Position numbers and translations under genes: made by a program | The notes under the pieces: generated by a model | Databases searched by the model: none | Told to the model about the DNA's origin: nothing | The model's input: the letters and a program-made list of their open reading frames with translations, nothing else | Shown here: positions 34,014 through 47,123 of the stretch, in pieces | How positions within the stretch are numbered: position 1 is the first letter of the stretch | Layout of the letters: each line of letters opens with the position of its first letter | Assembly: GCA_017871115.1 (NCBI GenBank) | Contig: JAFCIZ010000002.1 | Coordinates: 3,121,501 to 3,185,500, forward strand | DNA: 64,000 nucleotides | From: Cunninghamella blakesleeana | Lineage: Eukaryota > Mucoromycota > Mucoromycetes > Mucorales > Cunninghamellaceae | Reading direction: 5' to 3'

Positions 34014-36911
34014 TTACAAAAGCATACCAGCTATACAAGCAGAAATCCAAGTGGAGCTTTTTATATTGTTAAAAAAAAAAAAGGTATTAGTATTAAGTCT
34101 TCAGTTTTTAGATATGTATAAATTGGCGGTAAAGTTATACTTACATGGCACCACTAAGCATGGCCGATCTATTAAAAAATCAAATAAATATAAAAATCAG
34201 TTTTGGAACAAGTTTAAAAATTACTATTTACAAAAACTTACACAGCTAAAGAAGAAATAGTATTTGATCTTGATTTGGCAAGGGAACTAATTACTGACAC
34301 CTGCATACCAATTGAACCGAGATTGGCAAATCCACACAAAGCATACGTTGTAATAGTAATAGTACGTGGAGAAAGCATATTTATATATTGTTTCATCATC
34401 TGCAAAATAATCATATATATATTAGTAAATTATATATATATATATCTTTTTTTTTTTAAAAAAAGGAAAAGAAATTATTTTTATATATCTATTTACAGTA
34501 TCATAAGCAACAAATTCATTTGCCCAAATTTTTAATGCCAATAATTGACCAACAAGTACAACGTCCTTATTTTCAATACCAATTAACCAAGCAATCTAAA
34601 ATATAAATAAATAATAGCCGAATTTTTAGATGTCACTATTATATATGCAGCAGCAATCTATAGTTAAAATACATACAGGTACAAAGATATAACCAGTAAT
34701 CAATTGAATAGTTAAATTTTCAATATTTATAAAGTTTCCTATCCAAGTCAGACCAGCATTTACAAGATAAAGTAAAGAAAGTAAAGTGATGATGTTAGCA
34801 GCTATACCCAAGACTATAGTTACACCAATACTAGCACCTCTACCAGCAGCATCTAAAATATTAGCGGCTTTTTCTTCTTCTTCTGGGACAGTAATAGAGC
34901 CTTTAGTTACGGGCACTTCTTCTTCTGGGTATCTTAATTTTGATACTAAAATAGAGCAAGGAATTGAAATGATACAACTAGTCTATATATATATATATAT
35001 ATATGCATGTATTTATATCAAAAATAAATAAAAATAACGTTATTACACACACACAGATATATATATATATATATTATTTGTGTTATTATTGTCATTGTTA
35101 TTTACAAGAAGGGCTTTTGGATCAACACCTAATTCAATATACCCAAATAATACAGAACCCTAATGATCGAAAAAAAATAACAGATTAGTTACACAGGACT
35201 TTCCTTTTATATTGTCATCAATAAACAACTTACAGAAATAGTGGCAAATCCACTTGTCATAACTTGATGAAGTTCTGCATTCGTTAAAGTTGGAATATAA
35301 GGCTTGATCAATAATACGTTTTCCTTAATTTTTTTTTTAATTTTTTTTTTTTTTTAAAAAAAAGACGATTATTACACAGCTTATAAAATGTACATCTATT
35401 CGTTTTATATACTATTATACATACTCCTTGACCTAAAAATGGCTGGTAGATTGATGTTCATAAGTAATATATTAAGAATGGTTAAAATAAAAGAGAGAAA
35501 AGAAAATCAACGTTTAAATAAATATTAATATATAGAATATAAATAATGCCATCTTTTTTTAATTTGTTTTATTATATTTACAGAAGCAACAGCAACAACA
35601 GATTCGGCACCAGAGATATCAAGTAAAACAGTAAAGATAACAGAGCTTTTTGATAAAAACCATTGTATAGCACCAATATAATATAAAATCTGGACAATAC
35701 CAGAGAAGAAAATCAAGGTTGGGAATACAGAAACAGCAAATACTTTAGCATCGGCCACAGTATCTCCAAATACAAATTGTGTGCCATAATAAGCTTTACT
35801 CAAAGCTCCTTTTACAAAAATTGATAAATATTCAAAAATATCATTACCAACGGATGTTCTAAACACAAATAAGGCCAACAAAAATTGTAATAGTACAGAA
35901 CCAGATAATGTATTCCAATTAACAGCTCTACGATTCTATTTATATCAACATATTTTTTAAAATAAAATATATAAATAAATATATATATTTTAAAAATAAT
36001 AATAATAAAAAAAGAAGTGTAACGTTTCAATACATATTTAAATATATACTTTACGTTTGAAGTTAAATATAATCCACCAATAAATACGCCTAAACCGAAA
36101 AAACTAATAACACGTTGAACACGAGTAGATTCTTCTTTTTCAGGTAGAGCAAATACTGTAGCCACCATGACAGCCGCAACAAAAGCGGCATAACCGATCG
36201 ATATTATTTTTGGAGAAAATTGTCTAATTGGTGAAGAGAGCCAATGAATAGCTTTATTCCATGGGTGTGTTACTGTGGTAGTTGGTATATAATTAAAAAT
36301 CATGAAGATACAAAACCATGCATAGATTAATCCTAAGATTAAGTTTTCTTGATCATAACCTTTTGGTAACTGTAATGCATATCCTGCCGCTAAAAAGCCT
36401 GTAAAAATTAAAAACATAGCTAAACTATATTATTTTTAAAATAAAATAAAAAAATGGCATGTTAAAATATAAATGCATGGATATCATTATTATTATAATT
36501 TTTAAAATAGGTAGCACAATTAAAGTATATAACTTACTGAAACCAAACTCTATATCTGTTATAAATATATGACAATGTCCATTTTTTCTTTTTATGATTA
36601 TCTTCATGATGGTGATCGTTTGGGTCATATTCTCCCGTACTGCTTTCTAAATCTTCTTTATGTTTCTCGATATCCGTAATAGTTATTTTTTCACTTAAAG
36701 GGTGTTGTTGATAATTTTGTATTGATTTTCTTCTAATATTTTTATTAACATTATTTTCCCCATTTTTTATGACTTCATTAATGGATAAAGAGGATGGTTC
36801 GGGTGATAGAATGGGTGGTGAAGGGAAGGATAATCTTACAGAGGAATCGCTTGAGGACGTTGTAATGGGTTCATTGACGGTATCATTGCTTTTATCAAAA
36901 GGTGTTGTCAT
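34014..36911 (-). CDS. concentrative nucleoside transporter (CNT/SLC28 family)
   Basis: Eleven exons: 36911-36538, 36424-36055, 35935-35582, 35442-35425, 35323-35234, 35159-35106, 34982-34677, 34595-34497, 34399-34242, 34168-34145, 34056-34014; 629 aa. A charged, Ser-rich cytosolic N-terminus (~130 aa) precedes the hydrophobic CNT core. Signatures: [73 protein letters not shown] and [20 protein letters not shown]. It should be a plasma-membrane H+- or Na+-coupled importer of nucleosides. Two exons are tiny (18 and 24 nt); the 18-nt one encodes PFLGQG, part of the substrate-site motif. CNTs are patchy in fungi. Confidence 0.93.
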
Positions 36912-38680
36912 TTTTTTTTTTTTAAAAAAAAAAGGATATCTAAAAGATTATTGTTATTATTTATTAGAAAAAAAAAAAAAGAAAAGGAAAAGAAAAAAAA
37001 AATATTTCTAACTGGTAATTAACAGAAAAAATAAAATTTTTTAATTGGTTCGGGACGGAAATAATGTGGAGAAAGTTCTATGTTTTTGTAATTTTGAGTT
37101 CAAACTCAGCTTTGACAGATTTTTAATATAAACAAAGTGTAGCATTACATCACATGAATTAATATTAAAAAATATATTATTCGCTTTTTTTTAAATAAAT
37201 ATAGTTTTAACATTTGATAAGCGGGTAAAAAACTATGATATTTATAAAAATCATTTGTTAATGAAATCATTTTTTAGTTGTAATGAATTATTATGCAATC
37301 AAAAATTTTTTTTTATTTGTTAATATCTTAATGTTTTATTACGTTACACTACTCCATTTTTTTCTAACCAATTAATAGGTTAATATCAAGTTACAATATG
37401 TATAAGAGTTGTTCAGTTCCAAGAGCCTTTTTTCAGGTCGTGTCCATGGTATAAGATCAATATAGATTTTTTTATTTTACTAATTTCTCATTTTTTCACC
37501 AGCTCATTGATGAATATTGACATACAGCTTGCATAAAAATCATTCAGTCCCAAGTACCTCCTTATTTAAAGATATAACTATGATGTGTGTAAAAAATATA
37601 ATTTTTCTATTAAACAGATGCCTCGATTTTTTACTGAGCTATTTCTTTTCAATTTTTTAACCATTTAATAGGTAAATGGTAAGTTAAAACACGTATAAAA
37701 ATTATGCAACTCTGAGTCTTTTTTTTTTTAGCCATGGCCGTCATCCGTTATATAATTAATATCGTAAATAAACTTTATAAATTTTATGCCTGATTTTAAA
37801 CGATAATTTTTAGAATAATCACAAATTAAAAAGGAAAATAATACCCTTTTGTTTTTATATCAGTTCTTTTTCGGTCGTGTATCAATTTGAACCATTAGAA
37901 AGTTCAATATTAAAAGTGTAAACTATATTCATTTAGACAGATTTAATCATAGTTCTATAGAATTTTTTCTTGTTTTCGGTTTTCTTTTTTATTTCAGATT
38001 GTCCTCATCATGTTATGGAAAGACAAAAAAAAAATAATTCAGTAACTCATGTAAGTATAAAATAATTTGAATTTACTTTTGTAGTTTTTTTTTTATAAAA
38101 AAAATAATCAATAGGAATGGAAAAAAGGCTTTATCCTCAAAAAGAAATTCTTAAATCGTTCAACTGCTTTAAACTTTTAATATAGTTTTCTCATCATTTT
38201 TGAGTAACTTAATAAAGAAAATGCAAATGTAGAATTATATATATATATATATATATGTATTCATTTTAGTGTATCTTCATGGGATCAATGTTAGATCATT
38301 TCTCTGGGCAACTTTAAATATAATTCCATATTAATCTACCGTTCTAAACTTTTTAAAAATATTATCTAAATTAATAGATGGATGGGAAAAGATGAATAAA
38401 TATGGATATTCTTTTGGGCTTATACCCAGTAGCTTTAGCAATGCTTTAATATAAAGTACTATTACACCACAAAAACTGATGTTAAAAATTTATAAAAGAT
38501 ATAAAATATTCACCATCATAAACATATTATTATTATTATTATTATTATTATTATGTATATTGATATATTTTTTTTTTTTTTATTTTTTGAAATAAATAAA
38601 TAAATAAAATAATTGGTAAAATATATATTTAAAAACGGAATGTAGGGTGACTTCATAAACTTTCATACAATGATAAATTT
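36912..38680. other. 1.8-kb intergenic region with degenerate tandem repeats
   Basis: It lies upstream of the CNT start and downstream of the SEC2 stop. A poly-T/A and GA-rich patch sits at 36911-37010, the probable CNT promoter. Degenerate repeats of about 110-150 bp occur at 37368-37770 (listed separately), and (TTA)n at 38527-38553. No open frame looks real. Confidence 0.6.
37368..37770 (+). repeat. three diverged copies of a ~150-bp repeat
   Basis: Copies begin near 37368 (CCAATTAATAGG), 37498 (CCAGCTCATTGA) and 37660 (CCATTTAATAGG). Ungapped by eye, the first ~49 bp of copies 1 and 3 match at roughly three quarters of positions. Copies 1 and 2 match at about two thirds over 60 bp, including GTTCAGTTCCAAGAGCC versus ATTCAGTCCCAAGTACC. 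Spacing is about 130-160 bp. No coding capacity. Confidence 0.5.
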
Positions 38681-40751
38681 TTATTGGATTACAGTTAAAT
38701 TATTTGGAAGAGACCCCATTCTAATAAAAATAAAAGAAAAGTTTAAAAATAAGTATCATTATTACCCATATATTATTATTATTATCACTTAATTTGTTTA
38801 TTTTTTATTTTTATTTATTTTTTTACCTGCTTAAACACATTTGAAGCCTTAGCCTTGAACATTCCTGATAAACGTCCATCAAAGATCTCTCTTTAAAGTT
38901 ACCTAACCGAAGTTGACGTAAAAAGGTATAAAAAGCAATGACTGAATTTAAACGATTAGCACAATACCGATCAATACAAGACCATTCATCAAAATAAGAA
39001 ATTCTAAATCGATAGCATAATTCCTTTTCCATGACGGTAGCATCTTCTTCGTTATCTTTAACTTTACGACCACATGCAGCACACAATATATACCCATCTC
39101 CATTCATAATATCTGTTGATATGGATGAAATAGATGTGGATGATGTGGATGATGTAGAAGTAGAAGTTGAAGCAGTAGGTGATGACGATGATGATGAAGA
39201 GGAAGAGGAAGAGTTAGAAGATGAACGAGCAGAAGCGAATTTATCCCATAAACTTGGTTTGCTTTTTTTAGCATATCGTTCCCTTCTTAAATAATCCGCA
39301 TATTCACGTACATAGCCTGGTGGACATTTTTCAACGAAGCAAGTTTTAATTTGGATGGCTTCTAAAATTTTTTTACTAGCCACTTTTGGTTGGGATCCAA
39401 ATCGAAGACAAGGTTCAATATCATCCTGTAAACATAGAGCCATAAAGGGAAGTCCATGTAATTTCTTTAATGAAAAAGTAGTAGATGTTGCACTATCTAA
39501 AAATTCTTGGAATTCAGTCAACTGCTGATCATCTTCAAATGTTTCTAATTGAATTGTTTCTTTTAATGGGTGGTTTTCTTGTAAGGATAATAAATCTATA
39601 TGTGCACGTAAATGAAACGCTTGAGAAGGAGTAGTTGGTATCTTGATCAAATCATCTGAAAGATTATTTACATTTGAGGAGGTATTTAACATTAAATTCT
39701 TAATATTCTTATTATTTATATCATCTGGATTATTTGTTTGATTATTATTATTATTATTATTATTATTATTTTCGTGATCATCAGTAATATTGTTGATATT
39801 GTTGTAATATTGTTGTTGCTGATGTCGTAATAAAATAGCCATATTATTATTATGATTATGGTTATTATTCTCTTGAAGTTGCATATCATTATAATTTGTC
39901 ATTTCCTTTTTTAATAATTTTAATTCTTCACTAGATGTATCAAGTTCTGATTGAGCTTTCTGTAATTCTTGTTTTAAATTTTCATACGATTGTTGTAGTT
40001 CCAAGATTTCATTTTTTTCAGTTTCCACCATATCACGAGCCTCTTTAAATAAATGTTGGCCTAAATCTTCAATTTCCTTTCTTGCAGCTTGTTTTTCTAC
40101 CTCAATAGCTTCAATTTGAGCACTTTCTTCATTGTATTTTGTTTGTAATTTTTCCATATCTTGTTGTAAAGAAATCATTTCTTCATCACGAATCATTAAC
40201 ATTTCTCGATGATCCACTATTTTACGTTGTAAGGCCATCATATCATTTTGTTGTTGGTCTTGTAAAGTAGTACAATCCATTAATTGTCTTTTATAATTTC
40301 TTAATTCTTTGGATCGAACGATTCTTTCTGTTTGCCACTGGGACAAGTATTCAATAGGTTCGTCGCAGATAGCACAGTGTTCTGAATCCATAGAAACCAA
40401 CCAGTGATGACAAGCACAGGTAATAAGCGATGATCTTGCCGTTGTTGTTGTTGTTTTTGTTGAGTTCGTAGATATGGTAGGGTGAGGTGTAATGGGGCTC
40501 ATGGAAGTACTACTATTTGTTGAAGAAATTGAGTTACGGTCCATAGATTGTTTTGGTGATGTAGAAGAAGGAGAAGAAGAAGAAGTGGATGAAGATGATA
40601 AATGAGACCAAGTTGCTTCATCCTTATCCAATAAACGTGTTTTTGTTTGATCTACACTAACTTGAAGTTCATTGAATAAAGAAGCTATATTTTTTGGCTG
40701 GTTATTCACAATGTTATTTTGTATTGAAGGCATAACCTCATTAGTTGTCAT
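38681..40751 (-). CDS. SEC2: Sec2/Rabin-type Rab guanine nucleotide exchange factor
   Basis: Two exons: 40751-38827 and 38720-38681; 654 aa. After a Ser/Thr-rich start, a Cys/His cluster (ITCACHHWLVS, then HCAICDEPIEYL) sits near residues 105-130. The Sec2 coiled coil follows (about 145-290), with the exchange signature AARKEIEDLGQHLFKEARDMV. Asn-rich linkers come next. The conserved C-terminal half has LPFMALCLQDDIEPCLRF, CPPGYVREYADYLRRERY, a CAACGRK...CYRFRIS...YCANR cluster and CSRLRLQMCLSRMGSLPNN. The 40-nt last exon is chosen because RMGSLP restores the RLRLxM..ARMG-like family ending as I recall it; reading on would stop at CLSR. Sec2 activates Sec4/Rab8 on secretory vesicles. Confidence 0.9.
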
Positions 40752-41236
40752 GTTATATATTTATTGTTTTCTTTTGTTTTATTAAATTTTTTTATAATAA
40801 TAATAATAATAACACCAATATATAATATTAATAATAAATAGGAAAGATATAAAAGAATGGAAGGGATAAATATATATATCTAATAAGAAAGAAGGTGAAA
40901 AATTAAAAAAGGGGGAAAAGAGAGAGAGTGGAAAAAAAAAAAAAAAAGATGGAAGAGCTAAAAATATAAAAGGTAACCAAATTAGGCCACTAATTATTTT
41001 ATGTTACACAGCCTGGGCTACATTGAAAGCCATTGGTATTTTCAAATGTTCTTTGATTTATATTTATTTATTTCTTTATTTTCAACTTTATTATTAAAAA
41101 TATTTATATATATATATGATAAAATAAGATAAAATAAATAAAAAGGATATAATTAAATGAAATCATCTAAATATTAAAATAATAATAATAACAACGATAA
41201 TGTAGATTATCTGTAAGTAAATAGTTTGTTTTCCCC
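40752..41236. other. intergenic region, 0.5 kb
   Basis: Promoter side of SEC2 and downstream of dynamitin. It contains a GA-rich patch at 40900-40950 (CT-rich on the SEC2 coding strand). No gene. Confidence 0.6.
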
Positions 41237-42370
41237 TCAAGATGCGTCAGTGGTATTCAAAGCCTCAATACGTTTAACTAATTCTGTCATACGAGTATCA
41301 ATGATACTAATGTTTTTGTTAATAGATTCTTCATTTTCCTTTAAACTTTTAGTCAACTAAAATAGTAATACAATAATAATAATAATAATAATAATAAAAT
41401 AAATAAAAGATATAAAAAAGGTTAAATATGTACATATATTTCACTACTTTTATTATTATTTCCTTTTTCCTTTTTTTATTATTTTTATTTTATTACCAAA
41501 TCACAAGTAGTATCTAAACTCTTGATTTCTTCGGTCATTCGAGTTTGTTCTTCAGATATTAATTTAACAGATTTTCCAAAAGTAGCAGCCTCTGTATGTA
41601 AACCTTGCAATGCTTTTAATCGAGTTAATAATGTTGGTGTTAAATTTAATAAAGGATCTACTTTTTCCATAGTTGCAAATAATTGATTCACCTTTTCTTC
41701 GGTATCATTTGATAAGACTCCTTGATCATCTTTATTAGTATTTCCTCCATTTGTATTATTTCCACTACTACCTCCTATGATGGCTGTTGCTGCATTAGAA
41801 GATGATGAATGAAGTGATGTGTTGCCGGCTGTAGATGATAATGACGATAATCCAAACCCATGATCTTTTCTTCCACCTGATTTTAATTCATGTAATCTTT
41901 CTAATTCACTATTTAATACTTTGATCTTTCTAGAAATCACATCTAAATGACGAGGTTGAGCAAGTAAACTTATTTGTTGTTCTAATTTTGATAAAGTATT
42001 TATAAGTGAAGTTGGTGTAAGGTTTGATGGCTAATTGTTGTTATTATTTTTAAAAAAAATAAAGAGATGAATATATACATAGAAGAATAAATAAATAAAT
42101 AAGTAAAAACCAGTAAATCTCAAGTTTTAAATGTCATATGAAAAAAGTATATATATATTAGTACTTACTATAGAATCTAATCCTTGGCCATAAGAAGTAC
42201 CGACTAACTTTTCTAATTTTGCTATACGTTCATCTACATTAGTTACCCTACTTTGCTGTTGTGCTTTAACTGTTTCTGGGGTATAATAAAGTTCATAAGT
42301 AATCATCTAAATAGAATAAAATCACAAAATGAAAAAAAATAAATAAATAATCTTATATATTTTTAAAAAG

Positions 42371-42405
<35 letters not shown>

Positions 42406-43610
42406 TATCACTTACATCACCATTCTCATTCTTTTTTTCTTGATCAGGCTTATCATCTGAGGTTTCACTTATTGATAAAGCTTTATAAGATTCCAATTGT
42501 TTAATCAAAGACTTTGCTTCATCTACCCTTTTTCCATAAGCTGTACCGAGAGACGAATCCTGTTCTTCATCATTATCACCTTTATTTTGAAGACGAGACA
42601 ATTCATTTTGGAGATATGTAATTTGAGATAAAAGTTCTGTTTGAGATACTTCTTGCTTTTCATTGGTTTCTTTGTTTTCCTATTTTATATGATGATTCAT
42701 ACATTATTACATATTTTTTAAAAAACAAATAAGATAAAATAAATACAATAGTGTTAAGAACAATGGTTTGGTATATTCGTTTTATTCTATACATTTATCT
42801 ATGGCAATATTGTTTTTATTTACCTTTTCATCTTTCTCTATTTCTTCATTTAATTCTTGAACTTCAAACATTAAACGACGTAACTTTTGTAATCGAGTTT
42901 CTTGTAATACCATATCCTTAGGTAATATTTCATATTCATCTGTTTCTAAAGTAGGAGGACGACGTACATAGGTTCGATACATGGCCTTTTTTCTTCTTGT
43001 TAAACGATCCGAAAAATCTAAAAACATGATTATTTTCATATTAAAAAATCATTTTGATGTCTATATATATCTAAAAAAAGTACAGTTTGTCCGTTATATT
43101 TTTTTTATTATTATTGTTATTTCAGCTTTACCAATATCGGTTGAATCAACTATTGAATTTTTGAAACGATTACTTGCTTCTTTATGAGAAATACGCGCTT
43201 GAACAACATTTTCATTATCATCATCACTATCCTATAAAACAGTATAATATTGGCAAATAAAATAGTAAAATATAAGTAAAATATTATTATTACTCTTGTT
43301 ACTGTTATTATCTTTTTACTATATATTTATACAACTATTTTTTTCATTTTATTTATAAATAAATTACTATATCATCATCAATATCATTTTGAAATTGAGT
43401 GTCTTCAGTTACGTCCGCTGTTTCATATACATCTGGTTGGTCATCCTAAAAAGAGAGAAGGAAAAAAAAAGTTGAATAAATAAAGTAATATATTACATGT
43501 ATACAACCATGATATTCATATATATATAGAATACATAATATACCGAGTTTTATTTATTTATTTATATATTTTAATTTTACAATATCTGGTAAGGTAGCAT
43601 ATTTCGACAT
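41237..43610 (-). CDS. DCTN2: dynamitin (dynactin subunit 2, p50)
   Basis: Eight exons: 43610-43581, 43445-43368, 43231-43132, 43017-42824, 42679-42416, 42306-42169, 42030-41497, 41356-41237; 485 aa (human 401, with a Ser/Gly/Asn insertion here). The N-terminal peptide MSKYATLPDI-DDQPDVYETAD is the family hallmark. EASNRFKNSIVDSTDI and ARLxKLRRLMFEVQEL-type segments, repeated coiled coils (LLSQITYLQNELSRL; VDERIAKLEKLVG) and a C-terminal coiled coil (LTKSLKENEESINKNI) follow. Dynamitin forms the shoulder of the dynactin complex that couples cytoplasmic dynein to cargo; it fits long-range hyphal transport. Confidence 0.95.
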
Positions 43611-44274
43611 GGTGATATTATATCTATTAACTTAAAAAATAAAAAATAAAACGAAAGTATTTTTTTGACCTGCCCTTTATTTTTAAAAAAATTGGACAGC
43701 GTTGTTTAAATTTTTTTAAAGTTTCCTTCTAGCTTTTTTTTTCCACATCAGATTCTTATACACTGATATAGTACTAAATACTATTTTATTTTTTGTTTTT
43801 CAATGGGGTAGAGAATTAATCAATATACATTAAATTTAATTAATAAATAGATTTTTGATTTTATAACTATTATTTTGTTATTCTCGGTAGCTCTTTATTG
43901 TAAGCATTACTGAATAAACATTTTGTTAATTCCAAGAAACAATTAAATATACAGACTATTTTTTTCTTATCTCCTAATACGCTTTATTTTATTTAAGGTG
44001 TTGGTTGAGAGATAAAAAATTAACAGGTTTACTGATTTGGTTTATAACTTAAAAATTTCATAGTGTGTACATAGTAAAAATCTATAAATTAAGGTTGATA
44101 TATATACATCAATATATATTAATTTTATTTTATATATAAATATATATAAATTAATAATTAAATATATATGTACTAATAGTTGATGAATAGATGAAAATAA
44201 TATGTTTATATATATATATAATATGAATAAAAAATAAGTCTATACAAGTAGAATAAATTAATAATAACAATAAC

Positions 44275-44320
<46 letters not shown>

Positions 44321-44424
44321 TAATATCAAATATAATGATCATCAAAATGATCGTCTATAAATATATATATTGATGTTTACAATGAGACAATATAAATAAA
44401 TAAATACTATATAATAAATATCAG
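43611..44424. repeat. intergenic region with (AAT)n array
   Basis: It lies upstream of dynamitin and downstream of the Kv channel. A (TAA/AAT) array of about 14 units lies at 44275-44317. The rest is AT-rich with no open frame of note. Confidence 0.7.
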
Positions 44425-46005
44425 CTAATCTTCTTCCGAAATAATATCCAGTGATTTTCCTTTTGTATTTAACGTTGAAGTGGAAGGTAAGTGATGATCG
44501 GTATCTTTTGTTAAAGATTGCTGTTGTTCATTTATAGAAGATGAGGATGAAGCTACTGGTACATTCAAAGGAATTGCTGTTTTTATATCGGTAGTATGAT
44601 TGGGTCGTTTATCTTCCAAAATTGCTAAAATACGCTGTATGTCTTCTTGGTTTTGTCTTGTAATGGTGATTAATGTATGTAATTGATTAAATAGTGCTTC
44701 TTCACTATCGTCGATCATATATTGATGTTGTTGATGTTGTTGGTGTTGTTGTTCATTGGTCATTCCTGGATCCATATGACTTGCTATAGGTCTTAAATTA
44801 CCAAGCAATCTTGTTCCTAAAAGGTCGTCAAATGCTGTTGAAGGTCGACGCACTATACATGAATTATTATTATTATTATTTTAAAAAAAATATACGAGTT
44901 ACTATTTATCACTATTATTCATATATGTATATAAATGCTATTTTTTAATTTGTTTTACTAGTTGTGGGAGGAATAAGATTAGGATCTACATTATCCGAAC
45001 CATCTACAGGTTGATTTTCTTGTAATCTTTCCAAATATTGTCTACGTCTCATTGATTCCCATACAATTGTAAAGTTCCGACCAACAATGATAGATGGCAA
45101 AGCAATTAACTAGAAAAAAAGGGAAAATAAAATAAGGAGAAGGGATGGGGGGAAGAGAAAAAGAGTATGAAGGTCAATGATTATGATAGATCACATATTA
45201 ATACATTTAAATAAATAGAAATGCATACTGATATCAAATAACATATATATAAATATATATACATTATTTTATATGAAATGTAAATATGTTCTTTTTTTTT
45301 TCTTCCCTTTAATATAGACTTACCAGAACACCAAACATCATAGCAGGAAATGTCACTAATTTACCTATAAAAGTAGTAGGGACCATATCACCTATTCATA
45401 ATCATATACAAAGATAAAAAAATAAAATAAAAAATATATATATCATGTGAGAGATTGCTTTTTTATTATTATTATTATTATTATCCACTCCCCCCCCCCC
45501 ATATTTATTTATTTATTACCATAACCAGTTGTGGTGATAGTTACTAAAACAAACCAAAAAGCAGCGGGGATACTGTCAAATGCACTAATTATTTCAAAAA
45601 ATATAAATAAAAACAAATAAATAAAATGATACTTTTTCTTAACTTAATATACATAAGTCGTAACCTTTTCATTTTAATTTTTAATTTTTTTATATCTGTT
45701 GTTATAATATTATTATTATTATTATTATTTACCTTGGATTACCATCAGGATCAACAAATGTTTGTAAGGGATCATCCCAAGTCCCACGTTCGGCAAAATA
45801 TAGTAAAGTAGAAAATAAAACTACACAAGTGACTAAAAAGAAAAATAATGCAGATAGGGCATCACCTGATCTTTTGAGGGCAACCACCATTACTTCAATT
45901 GTCATAATAATTGCATTGGAATATTTATAAGTTTTGAATAAACGTAAAAGTCTAAAAAGGCGCAATATAGTAAATCGAAATTCATATGTCTAATCATACA
46001 TATAC

Positions 46006-46036
<31 letters not shown>

Positions 46037-47123
46037 GAAATGAGTGACTGAATCTATATACATATATATTTTTTAAAAAAAAAACTTACAGTGTCTCTTT
46101 GTGCAAGTACTTCAATGTAAAATGGGACAATGGATATAAAGTCAATTATGGATATCGGAGCTACAATATAAATTTTAAGAAAAGCATTTTTTTTATAAAA
46201 TTAATTTTTTTGTTATTCATTCTTGTAATGATTATGATAATTGTTTTAAAAAGTATAAAAATGTATTAATACATACCTAAAACGAAATTTTTCAACATAA
46301 TCAAAGAGTCCGAATGAGCGAATAACCGTAAAATGTATTCCAAAGTAAAAAGAGCAACCATTGTTGATTCCAAATGAAACCTATAATCAATCCATCATTC
46401 AGTATAAAGATATATATTAACACGATTTTTAATCCATGATTCTTTCCATTTTCCTATTTTATTTAATTATTTATTTTATATTTATTTTTACCACACTCGA
46501 TTACTTTCGGCCGATCTAAAAGCAGGAATAGTTTCAATAGTAGTCATAATAGCACTAGAAACGATTAAAAATGATACGATAACATTAGTCCAAAAAGCTG
46601 CACGACTACTTGAAGGTTCTTCCAATAGCAAATATAAGGAACGTTTTAATGAATTTTTAAACTCTTTTTCACTATGTTGCTGAATATCTACGTCTTCATC
46701 TTCTGTTAAATGCTCATGATGCCCTCCTCCTCTTCCTCCACCACGTCCCCCTGATTGAGGATTGAATCCATTATGTCTTAAACCTGTCATGGAGTGCCAT
46801 GCTTCTACTATATGCCCTCCTAAACGCTGATATCCATGTTGGAATGGCTGTTGCTGTTGCTGTGAGGGTTGTGGTGATGATTGACGTTGACGTATTGGAT
46901 AATGTTTTTGTCTTCTTTTTTGTTTTTGACGCCTTTTGGATGATTGTTGTTGTATATTGTTATTATCTTCTTCATAACGTGATGAAGCATCTGAAGAATA
47001 GGAAGATCGTCGTTGACTAGAAGTAGTTGGTTCGAGCTCAATCACATCATGATTTCCACTATGTAAAGGTTCTATTTCATCAGTATATGAATCATTTCTA
47101 TTTTGTGAACGAAATAATCCCAT
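44425..47123 (-). CDS. voltage-gated potassium channel (Kv, 6TM)
   Basis: Eight exons: 47123-46492, 46380-46277, 46160-46090, 45989-45733, 45584-45520, 45391-45324, 45109-44959, 44852-44425; 591 aa. A ~145-residue basic/Gln-rich N-terminus lacks a recognisable T1 domain. S1 is FWTNVIVSFLIVSSAIMTTIET, S2 STMVALFTLEYILRLFAH, S3 FISIVPFYIEVLA. S4 has Arg/Lys every third residue (RFTILRLFRLLRLFK, about residues 273-287). The pore helix and filter read FWFVLVTITTTGYGDMVP, and S6 has FGVLLIALPSIIVGRNF with the gating PSI in place of the animal PVP. The filter codons are split by an intron after TTTGYG. It should be a depolarisation-opened K+ channel in the plasma membrane, a type distinct from the TOK channels of yeasts. 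Confidence 0.93.

Noticed and set aside
36421..36628. Separate small minus-strand gene overlapping the first CNT intron
   Set aside because: It is intron and alternate-frame sequence; the CNT exons on both sides join in phase.
45324..45391. A 27-nt microexon in the Kv gene ending at ATAG|GTAAAT
   Set aside because: Reading straight through gives FIGKLVTFPAMMFGVL, the expected S6 entry, up to a better GTAAGT donor at 45323; the earlier GT is inside the exon.
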